Below, piece after piece: positions 1 to 4,827 of a stretch of DNA of 9,892 bases. The stretch spans positions 1-9,892 of the forward strand of contig DBPP01000028.1 in NCBI GenBank assembly GCA_002305575.1. Reading direction: 5' to 3'. The translations under genes were made by a program, and so were the position numbers. The stretch is from Ruminococcaceae bacterium UBA1417. Its GTDB lineage: Bacteria > Bacillota > Clostridia > Oscillospirales > Acutalibacteraceae. Under the pieces are notes generated by a model. The model saw only the letters and a list, made by a program, of their open reading frames with translations. It was not told the origin of the DNA and searched no databases. Position 1 is the first letter of the stretch; each line of letters opens with the position of its first letter.

Positions 1-21
1 CTGCTCAATCTGGGGCGGTTC

Positions 22-49
22 AAAAAGGCTCCCATCCGGGAGCCTTTTT
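22..49. terminator. Bidirectional rho-independent terminator
   Basis: A perfect 12-bp stem (22-33 pairs with 38-49) closes a 4-base ATCC loop. The arms begin with five A and end with five T, so a U-tract follows the hairpin on either strand. It lies 20 bases past the stop of the minus-strand Nudix gene and would end that transcript. It could also serve a plus-strand gene outside the window. Positions 1-21 show no stop codon in any plus frame and cannot be assigned. Confidence 0.88.
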
Positions 50-68
50 CTTACGTGGGGGCGGGGCG

Positions 69-545
69 TCAATCCATCCACTGCGTGCCGAGGTAAAGCG
101 GGGCTGTGCCATGCACGACATCCGCGACGCAGCCTTGCAGCAGGGCTGGTTCCAACGTCAGGCCGTCCAGCGCATCCAAGGGTATCCAGACGCAGTCCAG
201 CATGTTCAGATCCTTTTCGGTCGGCGTGTGTCTGGGCACAGTTTCATCGAGTGTACACAGGAAGATGTGCAACATCCGGTGCGCGTATTCCGGATACTTT
301 TCCAGGTATTCCGCAGAATTCCAGATTTCCTCGCAAACTGCAGCCAAACGCACAGGGCGGACGCGATAGCCGGTTTCTTCCAAACACTCACGCACCACAG
401 CTTTTTCCAGCGGCTCGAACCGGTGCTGTCCGCCGCCTGGAAGCGAATAATACATGCCGCGGCGCACATCCAGAGAACGGTTCAGCAAGATACGACCCTC
501 GTGCAAAATGATGGCTTTTGAAGTGCTTCGAATGAAATCAGACAT
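69..545 (-). CDS. Nudix hydrolase
   Basis: Nudix-family enzyme of 158 residues, predicted to be cytoplasmic, that would hydrolyse a nucleoside diphosphate linked to another group. The Nudix box is complete at residues 38-60: G38, E44, then R52-E53-x-L-E56-E57-x-G59, matching GX5EX7REUXEEXGU, so metal binding and catalysis should be intact. The preceding LPGGG (35-39) is typical of the fold. The length fits a single-domain enzyme. The ATG at 545 is preceded by GGGAGGA at about 551-557, six bases away, which fixes the start. It lies 108 bases downstream of lexA on the same strand, but a terminator-like hairpin separates them, so it may depend on read-through. General similarity suggests an ADP-ribose pyrophosphatase-like (COG1051-type) enzyme; a nucleotide-sanitation role near lexA is possible, and the substrate cannot be read from the sequence. 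Confidence 0.9.
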   Translation of the reverse strand: MSDFIRSTSKAIILHEGRILLNRSLDVRRGMYYSLPGGGQHRFEPLEKAVVRECLEETGYRVRPVRLAAVCEEIWNSAEYLEKYPEYAHRMLHIFLCTLDETVPRHTPTEKDLNMLDCVWIPLDALDGLTLEPALLQGCVADVVHGTAPLYLGTQWMD

Positions 546-574
546 TCAGATTCCTCCCAGCGGAGTTAGAAAAG

Positions 575-622
575 AAGGCAGCCGCCTGGAAGATTTGCAT
601 TTTGCTTCCGGACGCTGCCTTT
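575..622 (-). terminator. Terminator-like hairpin after lexA
   Basis: On the minus strand an 8-bp outer stem (614-621 with 575-582) and a 5-bp inner stem (605-609 with 588-592) are separated by a partly paired internal loop. The T-rich run CTTTTCTAA follows. It begins about 30 bases after the lexA stop and ends about 30 bases before the Nudix start. It should end most lexA transcripts or reduce read-through into the Nudix gene. The U-tract is interrupted, so termination is probably partial. Confidence 0.6.
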
Positions 623-653
623 GGGTTCAGCAAATCGGCGAAGGCGCGCTGCC

Positions 654-1235
654 TCAGTAATAGCGGATGACGGCGATAACCTTGCCAAGAATCGTGATTT
701 CGTCGGAGATGATCGGCTCATAATCCGGGTTTTCCGGCTGTAAACGGAGCGTGCCGTTTTCGCGGTAGAAGCGTTTTACGGTGGCTTCGTCGTCGATCAT
801 ACCGACAACGATTTCACCGTTTTCGGCTGTGGGCGTGCGTTCGGCGATCACATAGTCGCCGTCGAGGATGCCGGCATTGATCATGCTGACGCCGTCTACG
901 TGCAGGGCGAAAAGCTCCTTGCCGCTTTTGTCCGGATATGGGATGTAGCCTTCGATATCCTCCACGGCCAGGATCGGCAGACCGGCTGTAACCTTGCCGA
1001 GAATGGGAACCTGCTTCGCGGAGGACGCGCCGACAATATGAATTGAGCGGTTGAGCCCGGCATCCCGCGTGATGTAGCCGAGCGTTTCAAGTGATTTCAG
1101 ATGGGAATGTACGGTCGAGGTTGAGCGCAGACCTGTGGCCGCGCAGATCTCGCGGACGGATGGCGGCACGGCGCGTTCCGCCATTGTTTTGCAGAGATAG
1201 TCGTAAACAAGCTGCTGACTTTTCGTGAGTGCCAT
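654..1235 (-). CDS. lexA: LexA SOS repressor
   Basis: LexA represses DNA-damage genes and destroys itself by autocleavage when stimulated by RecA filaments. The protein is 193 residues, close to the usual ~200. A winged helix-turn-helix spans roughly residues 1-65, with the recognition region around 26-55. The S24 self-cleaving protease domain follows. The scissile Ala84-Gly85 lies in VTAGLPILA; the nucleophile is Ser117 in DGVSM and the general base is Lys154 in ATVKRF. All catalytic parts are present. The start is the ATG at 1235, preceded by a GGAGGA at about 1242-1247. The reading frame stays open to a possible start at 1301, but those 22 extra residues do not look like LexA and run into the promoter. 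The gene has its own promoter with an SOS-box-like palindrome over the -35 element, so it is probably autoregulated. The Nudix gene lies downstream. Confidence 0.97.
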   Translation of the reverse strand: MALTKSQQLVYDYLCKTMAERAVPPSVREICAATGLRSTSTVHSHLKSLETLGYITRDAGLNRSIHIVGASSAKQVPILGKVTAGLPILAVEDIEGYIPYPDKSGKELFALHVDGVSMINAGILDGDYVIAERTPTAENGEIVVGMIDDEATVKRFYRENGTLRLQPENPDYEPIISDEITILGKVIAVIRYY

Positions 1236-1291
1236 ATTGATTCCTCCGTCGTTTGTGGCCATAAGGGGGATTGCGTTTTTATTCTGTATCC

Positions 1292-1320
1292 AGTATAGCA
1301 CAGCACAGCATAAATTGCAA
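1292..1320 (-). promoter_or_regulatory. lexA promoter (sigma-A type)
   Basis: Read on the minus strand, a -35 box TTGCAA (1320-1315) and a -10 box TATACT (1297-1292) are separated by exactly 17 bases. Transcription should begin near 1285, giving a leader of about 50 bases before the lexA ATG. The candidate LexA operator overlaps the -35 box. Confidence 0.72.
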
Positions 1321-1331
1321 ACACTTGTTTG
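1318..1331. promoter_or_regulatory. SOS-box-like operator (LexA)
   Basis: The 14-base palindrome CAAACACTTGTTTG has perfect 5-base arms around a 4-base centre. It matches the Bacillus-type SOS box CGAACRNRYGTTYC at 11 of 14 positions, with the AAC/GTT core and its spacing kept. It covers three bases of the lexA -35 box, so LexA binding there would block its own promoter. The site is inferred from position and symmetry. Confidence 0.7.
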
Positions 1332-1400
1332 GCGTTTTGTGTCGAATTTTCTGTAAGAATGGCGGGATGTGCGATCGAAATGCAGCGTTCACAAAACACC
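1331..1400. repeat. Long-spaced inverted repeat
   Basis: The 11-base arm at 1331-1341 (GGCGTTTTGTG) is complementary to 1390-1400 (CACAAAACACC) at 10 of 11 positions, with 48 bases between. It fills the space between the LexA operator and the divergent small-RNA promoter. It could be paired protein-binding sites or chance; the interior shows no gene. Confidence 0.4.
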
Positions 1401-1431
1401 CCAAATTTTTTTATGGTTTATTCATGGCTGA

Positions 1432-1462
1432 TTAACAACTAAATTTTTAAGTGAGGTATAAT
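1432..1462 (+). promoter_or_regulatory. Promoter of the predicted small RNA
   Basis: A consensus -10 box TATAAT at 1457-1462 is preceded by a near-consensus -35 box TTAACA at 1432-1437. The 19-base spacer is slightly long. Initiation would fall near 1468-1470, exactly at the base of a predicted 5' hairpin. It faces away from lexA. Confidence 0.65.
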
Positions 1463-1467
1463 ATACG

Positions 1468-1581
1468 TGTATTCAACAGATAGGAACCGCACCTTTCTTG
1501 GATACATGTTCTACCCTCCTCAATATACCCCTCAAGCTAAAGGGAAAAGGACCGAGCCGCATCGGTCCTTTTTCCTTTTTT
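1468..1581 (+). ncRNA. Candidate small regulatory RNA
   Basis: About 114 bases lie between a good promoter and a very strong terminator, with no credible coding frame. The predicted transcript has three parts. First is a 5' hairpin: TGTATTC (1468-1474) pairs with GGATACA (1500-1506) including one G-U pair, and inside it AGATAGG (1478-1484) pairs with CCTTTCT (1492-1498) with one mismatch around a 7-base loop. Next is a pyrimidine-rich stretch at 1511-1533 holding two related C-rich motifs, ACCCTCCTCAA and ACCCCTCAA. Last is the terminator hairpin. The first motif contains CCTCCT, the complement of the Shine-Dalgarno core AGGAGG. This layout resembles known Firmicute trans-acting RNAs such as RoxS/RsaE, which use exposed C-rich stretches to block ribosome binding sites; that comparison is by architecture only. 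I do not recognise a named family. A long untranslated leader for the downstream gene is unlikely because the terminator intervenes. Confidence 0.6.
1543..1581 (+). terminator. Strong terminator of the small RNA
   Basis: GGAAAAGGACCGA (1543-1555) pairs along its whole length with 1562-1575, with a single bulged base. The loop is GCCGCA and six T follow at 1576-1581. It ends the predicted small RNA and insulates the downstream SpoIIQ-like gene. The opposite strand also has a T-rich sequence after the stem, so weak minus-strand activity is possible. Confidence 0.9.
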
Positions 1582-1607
1582 GGCGTTGGGGAAAAATTTT
1601 CCGCGCG

Positions 1608-1637
1608 TGCATATTGCCGTGTGTGTAGCCCATACTA
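1608..1637 (+). promoter_or_regulatory. Forespore (sigma-F/sigma-G) type promoter
   Basis: TGCATA at 1608-1613 and CATACTA at 1631-1637 are 17 bases apart. In Bacillus the sigma-G consensus is close to TGAATA-(17/18)-CATACTA, so the -10 is exact and the -35 differs at one base. Read as sigma-F, GCATA fits GYWTA and GCCCATACTA fits GGNNANANTR except for one base. The start would be near 1644, leaving a leader of about 43 bases. The downstream gene is SpoIIQ-like, and spoIIQ is under sigma-F in Bacillus, which supports the assignment. The two sigma factors cannot be told apart here. Confidence 0.68.
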
Positions 1638-1686
1638 CGCATATCCAAAACGTATTTGAATTTGAAGAGGAAAGGTATGTGAGCAT

Positions 1687-2517
1687 ATGGCTATGGAACA
1701 GAAGAACGAAAAGGACATGCAGGGCAAAAGCCGGAACAGGGAAAAGCGCGGGTTTTATATCGCGCTTGCCGTTTGTCTCGCTGCCATCGGCATTGCCGCG
1801 TGGAGCACATACGACACGGTTTCCGGGTTTCTTGAGCCGGTAGGCTCCGAAACGGGGAGCACGTCTTCGACCGTTTCGGCGGCTGCGCGCTCGGCGGAGG
1901 ATGACGATCCGGAAAGCGCCGTGTCGGGTGGCCATGCGCAAGGATCGGCGTCGGAGGTTCAGGTAGAGACGGAACCGGCGGCGGAATCCGACGAAACGCC
2001 GGAAACATCGGAGTCAGAGACTTCGGAGACGCCGGCAGCCGTTGATGCGCCGGTGGAAGAAGTACCGGAAGAGGCGCCTGCACAGGAAACGGCGGCGCAG
2101 CCGACGTATACCGTGAGCGTCGGCTTTAAGCGGCCGGTAGAGAGCGCAGAGGTTCTGCTGGCGTACTCGGAGGATCCGGTCTATTCGGAGACGATGCGCG
2201 ATTATCGCGCGCATGTCGGTGCCGATTACGCTGCGGCCCACGGAGAAACGGTCCATGCGATTGCAAACGGTCTGGTCAAGGAAACGTATACGGACATGCT
2301 GCTCGGGAATACAATTGTGATAGAGCACGGTTCGTATGAGGTGCGTTACTGCGGTCTCGGCGAAACCTTCCTGGTAGAGCCCGGAGAAATTGTTTCTGCC
2401 GGTCAGGATATCGGCAGCGTTACGGCTGCACCGTTTGAGTCGGCCATGGAATCCCATCTGCATCTCGAAGTCACGGAGAACGGCGTGCCGTTTAATCCGG
2501 AAAACCTGTTTGGATAA
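1687..2517 (+). CDS. spoIIQ: SpoIIQ-like M23 (LytM) membrane protein
   Basis: 276-residue protein with a basic, charged N-terminus (1-21), one membrane helix at about 22-40, an acidic Ser/Glu/Pro/Ala-rich linker (about 50-138) and a C-terminal M23/LytM domain (about 140-276). In spore formers SpoIIQ sits in the forespore membrane and binds SpoIIIAH across the intermembrane space, forming the channel-like complex needed for engulfment and late forespore gene expression. The likely zinc ligands His176 and Asp180 (HVGAD) and His257/His259 (HLH) are all present, so the domain may still cut peptidoglycan; Bacillus subtilis SpoIIQ is degenerate, whereas clostridial versions can be intact. The single anchor, linker and size fit SpoIIQ, and a forespore-type promoter lies upstream. 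GAGGAAAGG stands about 11 bases before the ATG, a slightly long gap; a second in-frame ATG two codons on is less well placed. The alternative is a general cell-wall M23 endopeptidase. Confidence 0.78.
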   Translation: MAMEQKNEKDMQGKSRNREKRGFYIALAVCLAAIGIAAWSTYDTVSGFLEPVGSETGSTSSTVSAAARSAEDDDPESAVSGGHAQGSASEVQVETEPAAESDETPETSESETSETPAAVDAPVEEVPEEAPAQETAAQPTYTVSVGFKRPVESAEVLLAYSEDPVYSETMRDYRAHVGADYAAAHGETVHAIANGLVKETYTDMLLGNTIVIEHGSYEVRYCGLGETFLVEPGEIVSAGQDIGSVTAAPFESAMESHLHLEVTENGVPFNPENLFG

Positions 2518-2552
2518 AGCAAAACCTGTCCCCGGCATCGTTTCAGGGACGA

Positions 2553-2588
2553 AAAAGCACGGCTGTCTGTTTGGATAGCCGTGCTTTT
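2553..2588 (+). terminator. Terminator after the SpoIIQ-like gene
   Basis: A perfect 12-bp stem (2553-2564 with 2577-2588) closes a 12-base loop and ends in four T followed by a T-rich stretch. It begins 35 bases after the stop codon and separates this gene from the GH30 gene. Confidence 0.88.
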
Positions 2589-2626
2589 ATCTTTTAATTT
2601 TCCTGCATAAAAATAGAAATGTCGTG

Positions 2627-2654
2627 TTGTGTTTTTTAGGGAGTCTGCTATACT
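2627..2654 (+). promoter_or_regulatory. GH30 gene promoter
   Basis: The -10 box TATACT at 2649-2654 is preceded by TGC, giving an extended -10 (TGnTATACT). This can make up for the weak -35 box TTGTGT at 2627-2632, 16 bases upstream. The start should fall near 2661, with a leader of about 57 bases. Confidence 0.6.
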
Positions 2655-2665
2655 TAAACCGAAAG

Positions 2666-2681
2666 GAACAGAAAACTGTTC
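2666..2681. promoter_or_regulatory. Palindrome at the GH30 start site (possible operator)
   Basis: GAACAG (2666-2671) and CTGTTC (2676-2681) are perfect inverted 6-base arms around AAAA. The palindrome begins about five bases after the predicted transcription start, a common operator position for repressors of sugar-use genes. No regulator gene lies nearby and the binding protein is unknown. The spacing does not fit an SOS box. Confidence 0.45.
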
Positions 2682-2717
2682 TGAAAATGGGGGAAACCCG
2701 GTAAGGAGTTGATAGCC

Positions 2718-4043
2718 GTGAGAATTACGGAGATGGTCCTTTCAACGGCGGAAAAGAAGCTGGAAAAGCAGGTGCTGCCGCGTGTGACCGCAGACATCAA
2801 TACCGAATTGAAGGTTTTGAATGTCTATCGGGAAGTTAAAAAGCAGACCTGGCTGGGATTTGGCAGTGCGCTGACGGATGCGGCGGCCTATTGCTACGCG
2901 CAGCTTCCGCCGGAACAGAAGCAGGAGGTGCTGCGCCTGTTCTATTCCAAGGAAGGTCTCAGGTATGCGTTTGGCCGCATGCACATCGGAAGCTGCGATT
3001 TTTCGACGAAGGAGTATGCGTATACGGAGCCCGGTGACCGCGAGATGAAAACCTTTGATCTCGGTCAGGATCGGAAATACATTTTGCCGATGGTCAAGGA
3101 TATCTTGGCGGCGGCGCCGGAGCTGTTTCTTTTTGCTTCGCCGTGGAGCCCGCCGGCCTGGATGAAGTCAAACGGGAACACGCGCGCGGGCGGGGAATTG
3201 CTCGACGAATGGAAAAAACCGTGGGCCGAATACGTGGCGCGGTATCTTGAAAGCTATGCGGCGGAGGGCGTTGCGATTCCGGCAATGACGGTGCAGAATG
3301 AGCCGTGGGCCGCGCAGACGTGGGAGAGCTGCCGCTATACGGCTGAAGGCGAGGCGGAGCTGATCCGCGACTACCTGGGTCCGGTGCTCGATGCACACAG
3401 CATCCCGATGAAGTTCATCATCTGGGACCACAACAAGGAACGCGTCTATGAGCGCGCCCGCGATACGCTGCGCGATCCCGCCGTGCGGGAGCGCGTGTGG
3501 GGCATCGGCTTCCACTGGTATTCGGGCGATCACTTCGACGCGCTCAGCCTTGCGCATGAGGCGTTCCCGGAAAAGGTGCTGATTGAAACCGAATACTGCC
3601 TTGGCATGTCGCGCGGTGGCGCCAAGGATGGCACGATGCAATACGCGCGGGAGATTCTTGGCGATATGAATAACGGCATGAGCGCCGCTGTGGATTGGAA
3701 CCTGCTGCTTGATCAGACCGGCGGACCGTATCATTACCGCTATACCGGCTGTGCAGCTCCGGTTCATGTGAATACCGACACGAAGGAACTGACGCTACAG
3801 CCGTCGTACTACGGCCTCGCGCATTTCTCCAAATACATCCCGAAGGGCTCGGTGCGCCTCGCAACCTCGTCCTTTGACCGCGACCTTTCCGTCACCGCGT
3901 TTGAGCGGCCGGACGGCAAAATCGCAGTCGTTGTTATCAACGAGGCGGAGGCGGAAAAAATGGCGTTTCTGCGCATGGCGGACCATTCCGCGCCGCTCAT
4001 GTTGGCGCCGCGTTCCGTCGCAACGCTTGTAATCGAAGAATAA
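2718..4043 (+). CDS. Glycoside hydrolase family 30 enzyme
   Basis: 441-residue retaining beta-glycosidase of the GH30 (glucosylceramidase/beta-glucosidase/xylanase) family. Recognisable motifs in order are GFGSALTDAAA (about 48-57), the ASPWSPPAWMK loop (about 140-150), the acid/base Glu195 in TVQNEPW, and the nucleophile Glu292 in LIETEYC, which aligns with the nucleophile region FASEAC of human GBA. A (beta/alpha)8 barrel is expected, with a beta-sandwich made from the N-terminal strand and about residues 350-441. I place the start at the GTG at 2718, nine bases after AAGGAG; the upstream TTG at 2709 abuts that site and is unlikely. No signal peptide or membrane segment is seen, so it probably acts inside the cell on imported glycosides. 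It is monocistronic, with its own promoter, palindrome and terminator and no transporter beside it. The substrate (beta-glucoside, xyloside or other) is not decided by sequence. Confidence 0.92.
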   Translation: MRITEMVLSTAEKKLEKQVLPRVTADINTELKVLNVYREVKKQTWLGFGSALTDAAAYCYAQLPPEQKQEVLRLFYSKEGLRYAFGRMHIGSCDFSTKEYAYTEPGDREMKTFDLGQDRKYILPMVKDILAAAPELFLFASPWSPPAWMKSNGNTRAGGELLDEWKKPWAEYVARYLESYAAEGVAIPAMTVQNEPWAAQTWESCRYTAEGEAELIRDYLGPVLDAHSIPMKFIIWDHNKERVYERARDTLRDPAVRERVWGIGFHWYSGDHFDALSLAHEAFPEKVLIETEYCLGMSRGGAKDGTMQYAREILGDMNNGMSAAVDWNLLLDQTGGPYHYRYTGCAAPVHVNTDTKELTLQPSYYGLAHFSKYIPKGSVRLATSSFDRDLSVTAFERPDGKIAVVVINEAEAEKMAFLRMADHSAPLMLAPRSVATLVIEE

Positions 4044-4051
4044 ATCCCGTG

Positions 4052-4089
4052 AAAAAGCGGCTGCACGCCTTTTTGTGCAGCCGCTTTTT
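4052..4089. terminator. Bidirectional terminator between converging genes
   Basis: A perfect 15-bp stem (4052-4066 with 4075-4089) has five A at one end and five T at the other, with an 8-base loop. It starts 8 bases after the GH30 stop and lies 15 bases from the stop of the converging PII-like gene, so it can serve both. Confidence 0.92.
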
Positions 4090-4104
4090 GTGCCCCATTT
4101 CAAG

Positions 4105-4800
4105 CTATTCCGCGCCGGATGAAAGATCGGTGAGTCGCAGTCCGGCTGTGCTGGTGACGGGCAGCGAGAACGCAATGGCTCCCGCGCGCGTTTCCAGACC
4201 GGCGTCGGCCATAATGGCGGACATCACGTCGTTTTTCTGCTCGCGCCGAACAACGATCAGAATCAGTTCCTTTTCCGCCGCAAGGGAAACGCCGAGGAAT
4301 TTTTCCGCGCCGTCCATGCCGGTGCCTTTCGCATGAATGACGGTGCCCCCTGCGGCATTGCCGCGCCGGGCCGCCTCCATAATGGTTTCAGTATAGCCCT
4401 GGTTTGCGACAACAACCAAAAGCTCATGCTTGGTTTCCTTCAAAACGCTTTCTTCCCCCTTTGTGTAGTTCTGGCCGTTGGTGAGAAATTGCAGTTGTCG
4501 TTTGCCGCCGATGCTGCTCATCGGCACGACGAACGCAATGCCGGTGCCCGGAATATCGATTTGCATGATCGATTCCAGGCCCTTCTTGACGGCGTTCCAA
4601 ACCGTGTCGGTGACAACAGCGCACAATACGACTTTCTGTGTCGCCTCCAGACTGAAATAATTCAGAACGTTGGAGGCGGCTGTGCCGCGCCCGAGCGTGT
4701 TCAGCACGACGGAGATCCCGTAATTCCGGTAAAAAGACAAAAATTTCCGGTTTTGATTGCGGTCGATGATGGTGACCATCCAGTATAAAGTGTTGCTCAT
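4105..4800 (-). CDS. Tandem PII-like regulatory protein
   Basis: 231-residue soluble protein made of two PII-like (GlnB-type) ferredoxin-fold repeats, about 1-105 and 122-218. Matching landmarks occur in each half: GRGTA (37-41) against GGTVIHAKGTG (151-161), and GTGIAFVVPM (85-94) against AGAIAFSLPV (206-215), where canonical PII has the nucleotide-binding B-loop. The classical long T-loop with its uridylylated Tyr is missing, so this is not GlnB or GlnK of nitrogen control. PII-family proteins sense nucleotides and bind transporters or enzymes, so this one probably gates the membrane protein encoded just upstream. The ATG at 4800 follows GGAAAGGA by about 10 bases. The gap from the DUF1538 stop is only 27 bases with no terminator, so the two are cotranscribed. 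Ligand and partner are inferred from context. Confidence 0.85.
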   Translation of the reverse strand: MSNTLYWMVTIIDRNQNRKFLSFYRNYGISVVLNTLGRGTAASNVLNYFSLEATQKVVLCAVVTDTVWNAVKKGLESIMQIDIPGTGIAFVVPMSSIGGKRQLQFLTNGQNYTKGEESVLKETKHELLVVVANQGYTETIMEAARRGNAAGGTVIHAKGTGMDGAEKFLGVSLAAEKELILIVVRREQKNDVMSAIMADAGLETRAGAIAFSLPVTSTAGLRLTDLSSGAE

Positions 4801-4827
4801 ACGCTGAAAATCCTTTCCGTGTGCGGA

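Noticed and set aside
1236..1301. N-terminal extension of LexA to the start at 1301
   Set aside because: The 22 extra residues are unlike LexA and would begin upstream of the predicted transcription start. The ATG at 1235 has an ideal ribosome binding site.
1373..1390. Possible second SOS box (GAAA...GTTC) upstream of lexA
   Set aside because: The half-sites are two bases too far apart for the GAACNNNNGTTC spacing and the left half is imperfect.
1506..1628. 41-codon frame starting at an ATG inside the predicted small RNA
   Set aside because: It has no Shine-Dalgarno sequence and its frame runs straight through the terminator stem, so a transcript would usually lack its stop codon. A noncoding role fits better.
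2014..2538. 174-codon open frame on the minus strand opposite the SpoIIQ-like gene
   Set aside because: It is an Arg-rich antisense product covering the real M23 domain, with no motif or start signal.
3168..3767. 199-codon open frame on the minus strand inside the GH30 gene
   Set aside because: It is a shadow of the GH30 coding sequence, whose catalytic motifs are intact. No family features or start signal are seen.
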